Shown: piece after piece, positions 9,058 to 20,344 of the stretch
How the letters are laid out: each line of letters begins with the position of its first letter
How positions within the stretch are numbered: position 1 is the stretch's first letter
Source of the DNA: Nitrospirillum amazonense
GTDB taxonomy: Bacteria > Pseudomonadota > Alphaproteobacteria > Azospirillales > Azospirillaceae
DNA length: 64,000 nt
Direction: 5' to 3'
Assembly: GCF_007828035.1 (NCBI RefSeq)
Contig: NZ_VITV01000002.1
Span: forward strand, 434,001-498,000
The notes under the pieces: model-generated
Told to the model about the DNA's origin: nothing
What the model saw: only the letters and a program-made list of their open reading frames with translations
Databases searched by the model: none
Made by a program: the position numbers and the translations under genes

Positions 9058-9653
9058 TTCGTTTCCGCGAGACGGGCGACGTAGCGCGCCAGCATATCGA
9101 CTTCCAGGTTGATCACGCCGCCAGCCTTCAGGTGCTGGAAGGTGGTCTTTTCCTGGGTGTGGGGGATGATGTTGATGCCGAAGCGCGTGCCCTCGACCGA
9201 ATTCACGGTCAGCGACACGCCGTCCAGCGCAACGGAACCCTTGGCGGCGATGAAGCGCGCCAGGTGCGGCGGCGCGTCGAACCACCAGCGCTGGCTGTCA
9301 CCGTCCGGCTGCACGTCCACGATGTCGATCACGCCGTCGACATGGCCGTAGACTAGGTGGCCGCCCAGCTCATCGCCCAGGCGCAAGGACCGCTCCAGGT
9401 TCACGGGCGTGCCAGCCTGCCAGCCGCCGGTGGTGGTCTTGGAATGGGTCTCGGCGGACACGTCCACCTTGAACCAGCCGCCTTCCTGACCCTGGCCTTT
9501 CTCCACGACGGTCAGGCACACGCCGTTGCAGGCGATGGAAGCGCCGATGGCGACCGCCTCCAGGTTGAACCCGGTGGCGATGGTGAAACGGGTATCGCCA
9601 CGCCGTTCAACAGCGGTGACCTGCCCGACATCCGTGATGAGTCCGGTAAACAT
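9054..9653 (-). CDS. ribE: Riboflavin synthase alpha subunit
   Basis: A 199-residue riboflavin synthase, which dismutates two lumazines to riboflavin. The N-terminal MFTGLITDVG is diagnostic, and the two tandem lumazine-binding barrels are visible: the first with IGASIACNGVCLTVVE and VDVSAETHSKTT, the second with HLVYGHVDGV and KGSVALDGVSLTVNSVEGTRF followed by NIIPHTQEKTT. The start at 9653 is fixed by the conserved MFTG. It sits between ribD and ribB and overlaps the latter by 4 bp. Confidence 0.95.
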   Translation of the reverse strand: MFTGLITDVGQVTAVERRGDTRFTIATGFNLEAVAIGASIACNGVCLTVVEKGQGQEGGWFKVDVSAETHSKTTTGGWQAGTPVNLERSLRLGDELGGHLVYGHVDGVIDIVDVQPDGDSQRWWFDAPPHLARFIAAKGSVALDGVSLTVNSVEGTRFGINIIPHTQEKTTFQHLKAGGVINLEVDMLARYVARLAETK

Positions 9654-9730
9654 GGGCGACAAACTAGGCCCGGGCGCCCCGGCTGGCGAGTGGAAAATGG
9701 CGGCGTTTCTTGCGCAAAACCGCAAACCGG

Positions 9731-10849
9731 TCACCCGGTGCGGCGATAGCTCTCGGCCTTGTCATCGCCGGCGGGACGCACGTCCACCAGCGTGAAGCGC
9801 GGGGCCGCGTTCAGCCGCTCCAGCCCGAAGCCATGAGCCGCTGGCAGGCCGTCGCCGCCGATGACCTTGGCGGCGCGATACCATTCCAGGCGGTCCACCA
9901 GGTCGTCCTTGAAGAGGGAGGCGGCCAGCTGCGCCCCGCCCTCCACCAGCACCCGGGTCAGGCCCCGGGCGCCCAGGGCCGCCAGCACGTCGGCCAGCGG
10001 CATGACGCCGTCGGCGTCGGCCGGAATCTCGATGACGTCCACCCCGCAGTCCTGATAGGCGCGGCGACGGGTGGCATCACCGCCGGCCAGGGTCGCCACC
10101 CACACCGGCACGCGGCGGGCGTCGCTCACCAGGCGGCTGGTCAGCGGCAGGCGCAGGCGGCTATCCACCACGATGCGGATGGGGGATCGGTCCTCCAGCC
10201 CGGGCAGACGGCAGGTCAGTTCCGGATCATCGGCCAGGGCCGTGCCGATGCCCACCATGATGGCGTCGTGGGTGCTGCGCAGGCCATGCCCCCAGGAGCG
10301 GGCGACGGGCCCCGTGATCCACTGGCTTTCATGCGCCTTGGTGGCGATGCGGCCGTCCAGCGTGGTGGCCAGCTTCAGGGTCACCATAGGCCGGCCCTCG
10401 GTGACGCGGCGCAGGAAGCCCTCGGTCACCAGCCGCGCCTCATCCTCCAGCAGGCCGACGTCCACGGTGATGCCGGCGTCGCGCAGGCGGGCGATGCCCC
10501 GGCCGGAGACGCGGGGGTCCGGATCGCCGATGGCGACGATTACGCGCGTGACGCCGGCCGCCACCAGCGCGTCGGCACAGGGCGGCGTCTTGCCGACATG
10601 GCTGCAGGGTTCCAGCGTGACATAGGCGGTGGCCCCCTCCGCCGCGTTGCCGGCCTGAGCCAGCGCCACGGTTTCGGCATGGGGGCGGCCACCGGGCTGG
10701 GTCCAGCCGCGGCCCACGACGCGGCCGTCCCTGACGATGACGCAGCCCACCGCCGGGTTGGGCCAGCAGCGCCCCAAGCCGCGCGAGGCGAGCGACAGGG
10801 CCGCGCGCATGTGCGCGACATCATCGGCAGTGAATTGGATATGGGTCAT
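9731..10849 (-). CDS. ribD: Bifunctional pyrimidine deaminase/reductase RibD
   Basis: A 372-residue bifunctional enzyme catalysing steps two and three after GTP opening in riboflavin synthesis. The deaminase domain (about 1-145) has the zinc motifs HAE (58-60) and PCSHVGKTPPC; the reductase domain (about 148-372) has LKLATTLDGRIA, WITG, HGLRSTHDAIMVGIGTALADDPELTCR and VLVEGGAQLAASLF. It is first of the four rib genes and starts 77 bp after nrdR. I looked for an FMN riboswitch in that gap; it is too short and lacks the motif. Confidence 0.95.
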   Translation of the reverse strand: MTHIQFTADDVAHMRAALSLASRGLGRCWPNPAVGCVIVRDGRVVGRGWTQPGGRPHAETVALAQAGNAAEGATAYVTLEPCSHVGKTPPCADALVAAGVTRVIVAIGDPDPRVSGRGIARLRDAGITVDVGLLEDEARLVTEGFLRRVTEGRPMVTLKLATTLDGRIATKAHESQWITGPVARSWGHGLRSTHDAIMVGIGTALADDPELTCRLPGLEDRSPIRIVVDSRLRLPLTSRLVSDARRVPVWVATLAGGDATRRRAYQDCGVDVIEIPADADGVMPLADVLAALGARGLTRVLVEGGAQLAASLFKDDLVDRLEWYRAAKVIGGDGLPAAHGFGLERLNAAPRFTLVDVRPAGDDKAESYRRTG

Positions 10850-10926
10850 GCGGCCTCTCCTCAGGTCGTAGGATGGGCCGTTAGGCGGGACCCGTTCAAG
10901 CCCCGCCTATAATAACTTTGAAGCCG

Positions 10927-11388
10927 TCAGACCTCGGGTTCGGTCTTAAGATGGCCGACAAACTCGTTGAAATCCGCCACTTCGCGGAAGTCCTTATAGA
11001 CCGAGGCATAGCGGATGTAGGCGATCTGGTCCAACTGGGCCAGCGTATCCATCACCATGCTGCCGATCTGCTTGGACGGGATTTCCGTCTCGCCGGACGA
11101 TTCCAGCTGGCGAACGATGGAGTTCACCACCCGGTCGATGCGGTCGGCATCCACCGGCCGTTTGCGCAGGGCGACCCGCATCGACCGCAAGACCTTTTCG
11201 CGGTCGAAGGGTTCGCGCTGCCCGGTCGCCTTCACCACGGTCAACTCGCGCAACTGCACGCGCTCGAACGTCGTGAACCGCGCGCCGCAGGAGGGGCAGA
11301 AGCGGCGGCGGCGGATGGCGGAGTTATCCTCGGTGGGCCGAGAATCCTTCACCTGGGTGTCGTCGTTACCACAAAACGGGCAGCGCAT
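10927..11388 (-). CDS. nrdR: Ribonucleotide reductase repressor NrdR
   Basis: A 153-residue regulator that represses ribonucleotide reductase genes when nucleotides are plentiful. The zinc ribbon has Cys3, Cys6, Cys31 and Cys34 with the [15 protein letters not shown] signature, followed by an ATP-cone ([29 protein letters not shown]...). Length and motifs are standard. The gene lies between glyA and ribD, the usual alphaproteobacterial place; NrdR boxes would be expected upstream of nrd genes outside the window. Confidence 0.96.
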   Translation of the reverse strand: MRCPFCGNDDTQVKDSRPTEDNSAIRRRRFCPSCGARFTTFERVQLRELTVVKATGQREPFDREKVLRSMRVALRKRPVDADRIDRVVNSIVRQLESSGETEIPSKQIGSMVMDTLAQLDQIAYIRYASVYKDFREVADFNEFVGHLKTEPEV

Positions 11389-11433
11389 TACTCCTGGTCC
11401 CCCTCCGTGTAAGGCCGTTCAACCAGCCTTGTT

Positions 11434-12714
11434 TCAGTAAATCGGGAAACGGCGGCAGAGCGCCTGAACCTTTTCCCGCACCCGCGCCTCGGCGGCCGAG
11501 TTGTCGCCGTTGGACTTGGCCAGCGCGTCCAGCACCTCGATGATCATCTCGCCGACCTGGCGGAACTCCTCGGTGCCGAAGCCACGCGTGGTGGCGGCCG
11601 GGGTGCCCAGGCGGACGCCGGAGGTGACCATCGGCTTTTCCGGGTCGAAGGGCACGCCGTTCTTGTTGCAGGTCATGCCGGCGTGTTCCAGGCTGACCTC
11701 GGCGTCGCGGCCCGTCAGCTTCTTGGGACGCAGGTCGACCAGCACGATGTGGCTGTCGGTGCCGCCGGACACGATGTCCAGGCCGCCCTTGATCAGCACG
11801 TCGGCCAGCACCTGGGCGTTGGCCTTCACCTGAGCGGCGTATTCCTTGAACTCGGGCTTCAGCGCCTCCCCGAAGGCCACGGCCTTGGCGGAAATGACGT
11901 GCATCAGCGGGCCGCCCTGCAGGCCGGGGAACACCGCCGAGTTGATCTTCTTGCCCAGATCCAGGTCATTGGACAGGATCATACCGCCACGCGGGCCGCG
12001 CAGCGTCTTGTGCGTGGTGGTGGTGACAATGTGGGCGTGCGGCAGCGGGCTGGGATAGACGCCGGCCGCGACCAGGCCCGCATAGTGGGCCATGTCCACC
12101 ATCAGGTAGGCGCCGATCTCATCCGCGATGGCGCGGAAGCGGGCAAAGTCGATCTCGCGCGGGTAGGCGGAGGCGCCGGCGATGATCAGCTTGGGCTTGT
12201 GCTCGCGGGCCTTGGCCTCCATCGCCTCGTAATCGATGCGGTGGTCTTCCGGACGCACGCCATAGCTGACGACGTTGAACCACTTGCCGGACTGGTTGGC
12301 GGCGGAGCCGTGGGTCAGATGGCCGCCGTGGGTCAGATCCATGCCCATGAAGGTGTCGCCCGGCTTCAGCAGGGCCATGAACACCGCCTGGTTGGCCTGC
12401 GCGCCGGAATGCGGCTGCACGTTGGCGTAGGCGCAGTTGAACAGGGCCTTGGCGCGGTCGATGGCCAGCTGCTCGGCCACGTCGACATACTCGCAACCGC
12501 CGTAGTAGCGCTTGGACGGGTAGCCTTCGGCGTATTTGTTGGTCAGGACGGAGCCCTGGGCCTCCAGCACGGCGCGGGAAACGATGTTCTCCGACGCGAT
12601 CAGCTCGATCTGGTCCTGCTGGCGGCGCAGCTCGTCACCAATGACGCGGGCCAATTCGGGATCGGCCGCCGCGAGCGTGTCGCTGAAGAAACCGGCGCTT
12701 TGAGTAAAAGCCAT
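11434..12714 (-). CDS. glyA: Serine hydroxymethyltransferase
   Basis: A 426-residue PLP enzyme that interconverts serine and glycine and charges tetrahydrofolate with a one-carbon unit. Family hallmarks: [66 protein letters not shown], and the PLP lysine in [14 protein letters not shown]. Complete in length. It precedes nrdR by 45 bp and follows rpiB by 71 bp, so rpiB-glyA-nrdR are probably one transcript. No glycine or SAM riboswitch is visible in the leader. Confidence 0.97.
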   Translation of the reverse strand: MAFTQSAGFFSDTLAAADPELARVIGDELRRQQDQIELIASENIVSRAVLEAQGSVLTNKYAEGYPSKRYYGGCEYVDVAEQLAIDRAKALFNCAYANVQPHSGAQANQAVFMALLKPGDTFMGMDLTHGGHLTHGSAANQSGKWFNVVSYGVRPEDHRIDYEAMEAKAREHKPKLIIAGASAYPREIDFARFRAIADEIGAYLMVDMAHYAGLVAAGVYPSPLPHAHIVTTTTHKTLRGPRGGMILSNDLDLGKKINSAVFPGLQGGPLMHVISAKAVAFGEALKPEFKEYAAQVKANAQVLADVLIKGGLDIVSGGTDSHIVLVDLRPKKLTGRDAEVSLEHAGMTCNKNGVPFDPEKPMVTSGVRLGTPAATTRGFGTEEFRQVGEMIIEVLDALAKSNGDNSAAEARVREKVQALCRRFPIY

Positions 12715-12785
12715 TCTGACAACCCTCTATGATGCGGATCCCATGTCGTCTGGACCCGCGCCGGGGCGCCGGTCCCGGAAGCGCC

Positions 12786-13220
12786 TCAGCCCAGCATGGC
12801 AACGCGCCGGGCGTGACGTCCCCCTTCATACGGCGTGGACAGGAAAGCCAAGGTGCAATCGCGCGCCACCTCCAGCCCGACGATGCGGGCGCCCAGCACC
12901 AGGACGTTGGCGTCGTTGTGCTGGCGGCAGAGGCGGGCGGTGGTAATGTCGTGGCACAGGGCCGCGCGGACATGGCGGTGCCGGTTGGCGGCGATGCTGA
13001 TGCCGATGCCGGTGCCGCAGATCAGCACGCCGGCCTCGGCCCGGCCGTCGGCCAGGGCGGCGGCCACGGCGTCGGCGAAATTGGGATAGTCAACGCTGGC
13101 GGGGCCATCGGTGCCCAGGTCCAGGACGCTCACGCCCTGCTCTTCCAGCAGCGTCTTCAGCGCGGCCTTCAACTCGGTGCCGGCGTGATCGGAAGCGATG
13201 GCGAACGTCTTGGCGGTCAT
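12786..13220 (-). CDS. rpiB: Ribose 5-phosphate isomerase B
   Basis: A 144-residue RpiB/LacAB protein isomerising ribose 5-phosphate and ribulose 5-phosphate. Conserved stretches are IASDHAGTELKAALK near the N-terminus, VDYPNFADAVAAALADG, the CGTGIGISIAANR loop with the active-site Cys (residue 69), and RLCRQHNDANVLVLGARIVG. The start at 13220 (MTAKTFAIASDHAG) matches the family; an upstream in-frame extension is not conserved-looking. Its product supplies the RibB substrate, so the linkage to the rib genes fits metabolically. Confidence 0.95.
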   Translation of the reverse strand: MTAKTFAIASDHAGTELKAALKTLLEEQGVSVLDLGTDGPASVDYPNFADAVAAALADGRAEAGVLICGTGIGISIAANRHRHVRAALCHDITTARLCRQHNDANVLVLGARIVGLEVARDCTLAFLSTPYEGGRHARRVAMLG

Positions 13221-13728
13221 GAGGCCCAACCCATTTCGTGAACACGCGAACCGGGCGCGCGCCCCTATGGCCCGCCCCCGGCGCCGCCCCAGTCCCCGCA
13301 CACCGCGAATAGTGCGGCGCCACAAGAAGTGGGGGCTAAAAACCGTGTGGACACTACCAGATGCGCCCCGTTCGCACCAGTTCCCGGATCCGCTGGCGGC
13401 GCAGCCAGGATATGCCCGGCACGCCGATCTAAACCCGGCGCGTCGGCGAATACGGTGGGGGCGCCGGTCCGCAGGTGCTGGCCCCGTACGCGCTGGTGGT
13501 TGTGGCGGCCGCCCGACAACGTCGAGTAGAACCACCCGCGTCCGCAATAGCCCCGAAATGCAGCTACTCAACGGTGAAGCCCGCAATCCGTCTAAAATTG
13601 TCCACATGTGATGGACGTCACAATCAATGGGATCTGGCCCAACTATCCCCGCCCAAGTCAACACGGCTAAACACTTGACGAAGGGCATGAAGACCAGCCC
13701 TACGTCGATAGGACAAGCCGAATTAACA
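13221..13728. other. Intergenic region between rpiB and mucR, no gene seen
   Basis: About 570 bp (to 13794) separates the divergent rpiB and mucR genes. The half next to rpiB is GC-rich and gives only chance frames. The half next to mucR is clearly more AT-rich, as expected of a regulatory region. No RNA structure or repeat stands out. Confidence 0.5.
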
Positions 13729-13761
13729 TTGACATAACATTATGACTGTGCGAGGTGTACA
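13729..13761 (+). promoter_or_regulatory. Possible mucR promoter
   Basis: A consensus TTGACA at 13729-13734 lies 61 bp before the mucR ATG in an AT-rich stretch. The best -10-like hexamer (TGTACA, 13756-13761) is 21 bp away, longer than ideal, so only the -35 is convincing. Confidence 0.35.
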
Positions 13762-13794
13762 CACACTTCGGTCCAATGTGTCAAGGCAGTTGAA

Positions 13795-14238
13795 ATGATT
13801 GAACAACAGGACGGCGACCTGCGCGCGTCTCAACTTCTCCAGATGACGTCGGAAATCGTCTCTGCCTATGTTGGCAAAAATGCCCTGCCGGCCCAGCAGA
13901 TTCCCGAGATCATCAGCACGGTTTACAGCTCTCTGGCCGGCCTCGACATGCCGCAGGTCGAAGCTCAGCCGGAGCCGCAGCGTCCCGCCGTGCCCGTGCG
14001 CAAGTCGGTCACCCCCGAATACATCGTCTGCTTGGAAGATGGTAAGAAGCTGAAGATGCTGAAGCGGCATCTGCGCTCGACCTATAACATGACCCCCGAC
14101 GAATACCGCGCCAAGTGGGGCCTGCCGGCCGACTATCCCATGGTCGCCCCGAACTACGCCGCCCAGCGGTCGGAGTTCGCGAAGAAGATTGGCCTGGGCA
14201 AGGCCCCGGCCGACCAGCCGCGCCGCCGCGCGTCCTGA
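13795..14238 (+). CDS. Ros/MucR-family transcriptional regulator
   Basis: A 147-residue MucR/Ros protein, a family of alphaproteobacterial regulators of exopolysaccharide, motility, cell cycle and host-interaction genes, often autoregulated. The N-terminal ASQLLQMTSEIVSAYVGKN and LPEII-type helix mediate oligomerisation; the DNA-binding domain is EYIVCLEDGKKLKMLKRHLRSTYNM (with TPDEYRAKWGLPADYPMVAPNYA). The zinc ligands of Ros (Cys79, Cys82, His92 and a final His) read Cys79, Asp82, His92 and Thr96, so at most a partial zinc site remains. It stands alone with its own promoter region and terminator. Confidence 0.93.
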   Translation: MIEQQDGDLRASQLLQMTSEIVSAYVGKNALPAQQIPEIISTVYSSLAGLDMPQVEAQPEPQRPAVPVRKSVTPEYIVCLEDGKKLKMLKRHLRSTYNMTPDEYRAKWGLPADYPMVAPNYAAQRSEFAKKIGLGKAPADQPRRRAS

Positions 14239-14287
14239 GTCACCGGATGACGGCCCAGCCCTTCCGGGGCCGGGCCCAAGCCAAATG

Positions 14288-14320
14288 AAAACCGCCGCCC
14301 GATGAGGAGCGGCGGTTTTT
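14288..14320. terminator. Intrinsic terminator after mucR
   Basis: Arms AAAACCGCCGC (14288-14298) and GCGGCGGTTTT (14309-14319) around a 10-nt loop, with a T-run on the plus strand. The A-rich start also gives a T-run on the minus strand, so it can end the small gene at 14355-14564. Confidence 0.88.
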
Positions 14321-14354
14321 CATTTTAGGCCCCAGATAAAACGTGGCCGGTGGT

Positions 14355-14564
14355 TCAGACCAGTATGCCGCGCGGCTTGTTGCGCCTTTTCGCCAGGACG
14401 TATCGCAGCTTGGCCACCACCACGCGGCGCAAATGTTCCTGTGGCAGATTGGCCGGCCCCTGAATCGACACCTCGACGCCTGTATTGGCGTCGATGGCGG
14501 TCGCTTTCACGATCTGACCGATCCGATGGTATTCGACATAGACTTCGTCGTTCCCGGCCATCAT
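14355..14564 (-). CDS. Small conserved alphaproteobacterial protein (DUF6898-like)
   Basis: A 69-residue protein with EVYVEYHRIGQIVKATAIDANTGVEVSIQGPANLPQ and a basic C-terminal half (HLRRVVVAKLRYVLAKRR). I recall a small family of unknown function in Rhodospirillales with this layout, labelled DUF6898, but cannot confirm it here. It is compact, probably cytoplasmic, and follows the MarR-type gene by 31 bp on the same strand, with the mucR terminator after it. The coding call rests on the spacing, the fitting stop before a terminator and the apparent family match. Confidence 0.7.
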   Translation of the reverse strand: MMAGNDEVYVEYHRIGQIVKATAIDANTGVEVSIQGPANLPQEHLRRVVVAKLRYVLAKRRNKPRGILV

Positions 14565-14595
14565 CCGGCACCCTGCTTTGAATAAACGCCGGCGC

Positions 14596-15069
14596 TTAGG
14601 CGGCGGAACTTGCAGGATAGTTGGTGTAGTCCAGGGCGGAAGTCCAGAATCGCTCCAGCTTGCGCATCAATTCGTTGGCCTTGTTCAGCTCATCCGTCGA
14701 CAGGCCCGCTTCACCGAGGGCACCCACCTGCCGCTCGAACAGGGTGTTGATCTTGTCGCGCAGCGCGATGCCCTTGTCCGAGAGGCGGACGCGCACCGAC
14801 CGGCGGTCATGGGCCGACCGCTCCTGCGTCAGATAGCCGTTCTCATGCATCTTCTTGACGTTGTAGGAGACATTCGACCCCAGGTAGTAGCCCCGCGCGG
14901 TCAGTTCCCCCACCGTCAGCTCATCCTCACCGATGTTGTAGAGGATCAAGCTCTGGACGTTGTTGATGTCCTGCACACCTTGCCGGTCCAGTTCGACCTT
15001 CAGCACTTCCAGAAAGTGCCGATGCAGCCTTTCGATCAACAGGATGCTGTCGTAGTAAGGTTGCTTCAA
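14596..15069 (-). CDS. MarR-family winged-helix regulator (LdtR-like)
   Basis: About 157 residues. KQPYYDSILLIERLHRHFLEVLKVELD leads into the winged helix (NNVQSLILYNIGEDELTVGEL...YYLGSNVSYNVKKMHENGYL) with a wing of the form RSAHDRRSVRVRLSDKG. This resembles the LdtR group of alphaproteobacterial MarR proteins, linked in other species to envelope stress and L,D-transpeptidases. A TTG start at 15069 is preferred: AAGGAG lies six bases upstream and homologue-like sequence begins with KQPYYD. Longer starts at 15084 (GTG) and 15156 (ATG) lack a ribosome-binding site. Targets are not evident from neighbours. Confidence 0.85.
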   Translation of the reverse strand: MKQPYYDSILLIERLHRHFLEVLKVELDRQGVQDINNVQSLILYNIGEDELTVGELTARGYYLGSNVSYNVKKMHENGYLTQERSAHDRRSVRVRLSDKGIALRDKINTLFERQVGALGEAGLSTDELNKANELMRKLERFWTSALDYTNYPASSAA

Positions 15070-15075
15070 AGCCCT

Positions 15076-15081
15076 CTCCTT
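15076..15081 (-). promoter_or_regulatory. Ribosome-binding site for the TTG start of the LdtR-like gene
   Basis: AAGGAG on the minus strand, 6 nt before the TTG at 15069. It supports the shorter protein over the ATG start 87 bp upstream. Confidence 0.65.
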
Positions 15082-15246
15082 CACACTGAACCGACGACAT
15101 AGAGTGTTCGCCGGCAAGTAAACCGGCATGAACCATTTGGGATACGTAGATTCCATTGGACGGACAAGACTTTAACGCATCGCCCCCGGGTAATCGACCC
15201 GATAATGTAAGAAATGCTCAGAATCTGGCGGTCAAGTCGACCCCTT

Positions 15247-15265
15247 CCTACCCCTAAAGGGTAGG
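15247..15265. repeat. Small perfect inverted repeat between two minus-strand genes
   Basis: CCTACCC and GGGTAGG flank a 5-nt loop. It lies beyond the stop of the enoyl-CoA hydratase-type gene and upstream of the LdtR-like gene. There is no T-run, so it could be a transcription-end hairpin or an operator. Confidence 0.4.
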
Positions 15266-15346
15266 TCGGCCATCCGTTTGTCCGGCGTATATCTTCCGGA
15301 GGGATAAGCCGGGCCGAGTCCGCCCGGCCTACCGCTCCGGCGTACG

Positions 15347-17781
<2,435 letters not shown>

Positions 17782-17789
17782 CCGGGCAA

Positions 17790-17829
17790 GGCGCGGACCG
17801 GACGCGCATCCGGTCCGCGCCGCCCTTTC
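17790..17829. terminator. Terminator between hemB and the VOC gene
   Basis: A long stem of 13 bp (GGCGCGGACCGGA with TCCGGTCCGCGCC) around a 6-nt loop, followed by GCCCTTTCG. It lies directly between two convergent stop codons. Confidence 0.75.
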
Positions 17830-17830
17830 G

Positions 17831-18220
17831 TCATTCGGGATCGTGGCAGACGGCCTCGATATTGTGCCCGTCGGGATCCAGCACGAAGGCCCCATAATAG
17901 TTGGGGTGATAGTGCGGGCGCAGGCCAGGTGCGCCGTTGTCCCGCCCACCCGCGGCGAGGGCCGCGGCGTGGAAGGCGTCGACCGTCTTGCGGTCCGCCG
18001 CGGCGAAGCAGACGTGCAGGGCGCCGCCTTGCAGACGCCGCCCCGTACCGATCCAGAAATAGGGTTTGCCGTCGCTGCCGTAGCCGGCGTGGGCACCGGC
18101 GCCGGTCATCTCCGCGGTGATGTTCATGAGGCGGGTGATGCCCAATGGGGCCAGGGCGTGGTCGTAAAAGGCGGTGGACGTCGCGAAGTCGGCGACCGAG
18201 AAGCCGATGTGATCCAGCAC
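17831..18220 (-). CDS. VOC-family (glyoxalase/dioxygenase fold) protein
   Basis: A 129-residue single-domain VOC protein. It begins LDHIGFSVADFATSTAFYDHALAPLGI and ends with YYGAFVLDPDGHNIEAVCH, the usual metal-ligand positions being the first His and the C-terminal Glu. The substrate is unknown; members of this size include lactoylglutathione lyase-like and antibiotic-modifying proteins. The start is GTG at 18220, with GGGAGGG nine bases upstream. It faces hemB and follows the YheT-like hydrolase on the same strand. Confidence 0.85.
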   Translation of the reverse strand: MLDHIGFSVADFATSTAFYDHALAPLGITRLMNITAEMTGAGAHAGYGSDGKPYFWIGTGRRLQGGALHVCFAAADRKTVDAFHAAALAAGGRDNGAPGLRPHYHPNYYGAFVLDPDGHNIEAVCHDPE

Positions 18221-18258
18221 AGGAATGACCCTCCCATATGTTTATTATCGCGTGCCCA

Positions 18259-19293
18259 TCATGCCAGCGTTTCCAGAAAACGCACCAGGCATCGATCGAG
18301 CCATCCACCACCTAAAATAGCGCCCCACCCCTCAGCCGCGGCATGAAATCCGACATGCCCCCCTTTGGTCACGATCAAGGGCACCAGCGCCGGGTGCGCC
18401 GCCCAGTCGAAGGCCAGATAGGGCTCCGGCGCGATCCAGGGATCGTCCAGCGCGTGGATGACCAGGGTGGGCCGCGTGATGGCGGGCAGGAACTGGAGCG
18501 CGCTGTTGACGCGATAGTATTCCTCCGCGTCCCGCCAGCCGTTGGCCGGCGCCACATAGCCGTCGTCGAAGTCGTAGATGGTGCGGGCGCGGCGCACCGC
18601 CGCCTGGCGCTCCGCCTCGGCGGTTCCGGGCTCGGCCGGCGTGGCCAGCGTCTCCGCCTTCATCTGGCGCAACAGCCACAGGTGGTAGGGGCGGTTGCGC
18701 GCCTTCAGGAAGCGGCGGGAGGTGGCGGACAGGTCGATGGGCGCCGACACGGCCACGCCGCCGCGCACCATGGGCGGCAGCACATCCACTTCCCCCATCA
18801 GCTTCAGCACCATGTTGCCGGCCAGGGAATAGCCCACCACCACCACACCCGCCGCCGTCAGGTCCGGCAGGGTGGCGGCAAGGTGCGCCAGCACGGCGCG
18901 GGCATCCTGCGTGCGGCCGGCGTGATAGCGCTGGCGCGTCCGGCCGACAAAGGGACCGGCGCCCCGCAGGTTCAGGCGCAGGACGGCATGGCCGCGCGCC
19001 AGCACCGCCCCGGCGGCGGCGCGGATGTAGGGGCTGTCCTCCGCCCCCGCCAAGCCGTGGATCAGCACCACCAATGGACGAGCGGCGGCCGGCGCCGCCG
19101 GGCGATGCAGCGTGCCGGCCAGGCTGTCCCCGGTGCCGTCGCCCATGGGGAAGACCAGCACCTCGCCCACCGGCAGGGCGTGACGGGGGCGGCGCAGGGT
19201 ATTGCGCAGGGTCTGCAGGTCGGGGCCCAGCCACGGCAGGCGCGGCTGGAAGGGCGGATAGCCCGGGGGCAAGGGCGGAACGGCGGACGGCAC
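18259..19293 (-). CDS. YheT-like alpha/beta hydrolase
   Basis: A 344-residue alpha/beta hydrolase of the UPF0017/YheT group. Visible features are the leader YPPFQPRLPWLGPDLQTLRNTL, the oxyanion stretch LVVLIHGLAGAEDSPYIR, the nucleophile elbow VVVGYSLAGNMVLKLMGE (Ser), an acid at HALDDPWIAPEPY and a late His in VTKGGHVGFHA. Family members are esterases of uncertain natural substrate. A GTG start at 19293 lies 1 bp after the stop of the upstream hydrolase, so the two are probably cotranscribed. Confidence 0.88.
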   Translation of the reverse strand: MPSAVPPLPPGYPPFQPRLPWLGPDLQTLRNTLRRPRHALPVGEVLVFPMGDGTGDSLAGTLHRPAAPAAARPLVVLIHGLAGAEDSPYIRAAAGAVLARGHAVLRLNLRGAGPFVGRTRQRYHAGRTQDARAVLAHLAATLPDLTAAGVVVVGYSLAGNMVLKLMGEVDVLPPMVRGGVAVSAPIDLSATSRRFLKARNRPYHLWLLRQMKAETLATPAEPGTAEAERQAAVRRARTIYDFDDGYVAPANGWRDAEEYYRVNSALQFLPAITRPTLVIHALDDPWIAPEPYLAFDWAAHPALVPLIVTKGGHVGFHAAAEGWGAILGGGWLDRCLVRFLETLA

Positions 19294-19294
19294 C

Positions 19295-20155
19295 TTAACG
19301 CAGGAAGTCGCGCACGGCCGCCAGTTGCGCCGGGTCCATCAGCGCCGGGGCATGGCCGGCGTCCGCCACCTCGAACAGCGTGGCCTTGGGTCCCCGCTCC
19401 GTCATCGCCTGCGCGATCTCCGCCGTCAGCAGGTCGGACTGCAGGCCACGGATGGCCAGCACGGGGCAGCGGATCATGCCCCACACCGGCCATAGATCGA
19501 CATCGGTGATGGGCTGGGTCTGGAAGGCGCGAGCGATGCCGGTATCGTAGGCCAGGCCCAACGTACCATCGGGCCGCGTCCAATAGCCGTGCTCGGCCAG
19601 GTGGCGCCACTGCGCCTCCGTCAGGTCGCCGAAGGGGGCGTAGACCAGGCTGAGGTAGCGCTGCACTTCCTCCACCGTGCGGAAGACAGGGCTGGTGCCG
19701 ACATAGGTGCCGATGCGTTCCAGCGCCGCCTTGGGCACCAGCGGGCCGACATCGTTCACCACCAGGCGGGTGATGGGGGTGTCGCCCTGGGCCGCCAGGA
19801 TCATGCCGATCAGGCCGCCCATGGAGGTGCCGACCCAGTCCAGGCTCTCCACATCCAGGCGCGCGATCAGGGCCGCCATGTCGGCCAGATACTGGGGGTA
19901 GCCGTAGAGGTCGGGATTGGCCAGCGTGCCGCTCTTGCCGCGGCCCACCACGTCGGGACACACGACGCGGGCGCCCAGGCTGTCCGCCAAATCCGCCGCC
20001 AGCACGTCGAAGTCGCGGCCGTTGCGGGTCAGGCCATGGCAGCAAACGATGGTGCGTCCGGGGCGCACACCTTCCGGACTCCACTGCGTGTAGGCCAGGC
20101 GGTGGAAGCCCAGGGCGGAGAGACCCCGAAGGGTATGTTCGGTCATGGTCGCCAT
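19295..20155 (-). CDS. Alpha/beta-fold hydrolase
   Basis: About 286 residues. The fold is clear: RTIVCCHGLTRNGRDFDVLAADLA (oxyanion loop), VVCPDVVGRGKSG, nucleophile elbow DWVGTSMGGLIGM, acid region around RCPVLAIRGLQSDLLT, and the C-terminal VADAGHAPALMDP with the catalytic His. The specific substrate is not deducible; relatives are annotated as hydrolases or esterases. The start is either 20155 (MATMTEH) or 20146 (MTEHTLRG). It is followed immediately by the YheT-like gene and is divergent from motB. Confidence 0.87.
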   Translation of the reverse strand: MATMTEHTLRGLSALGFHRLAYTQWSPEGVRPGRTIVCCHGLTRNGRDFDVLAADLADSLGARVVCPDVVGRGKSGTLANPDLYGYPQYLADMAALIARLDVESLDWVGTSMGGLIGMILAAQGDTPITRLVVNDVGPLVPKAALERIGTYVGTSPVFRTVEEVQRYLSLVYAPFGDLTEAQWRHLAEHGYWTRPDGTLGLAYDTGIARAFQTQPITDVDLWPVWGMIRCPVLAIRGLQSDLLTAEIAQAMTERGPKATLFEVADAGHAPALMDPAQLAAVRDFLR

Positions 20156-20344
20156 GGGCAAAGCGATACCATGGGCCCCGGCCCGGGGAAAGCCCACCCT
20201 TGGCCAGCAGCGGCGCCATGACCATATGCCGCCCGCGACCGATCGTTCCGGGTAGGACCGTGGAGGGGCGTTCATCGCGGCCGGGCCATTTAGGATCTGT
20301 CGCGCCGCCCCCGCCCCCGGTTACACTGGTCGCCCACGGAAGGC

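Noticed and set aside
10850-10926. Possible FMN riboswitch before ribD
   Set aside because: The gap is only 77 bp and lacks the conserved FMN-element segments; the same is true before ribB.
13221-13688. N-terminal extension of rpiB by 156 codons
   Set aside because: The extension is not RpiB-like, and the ATG at 13220 gives the usual length.
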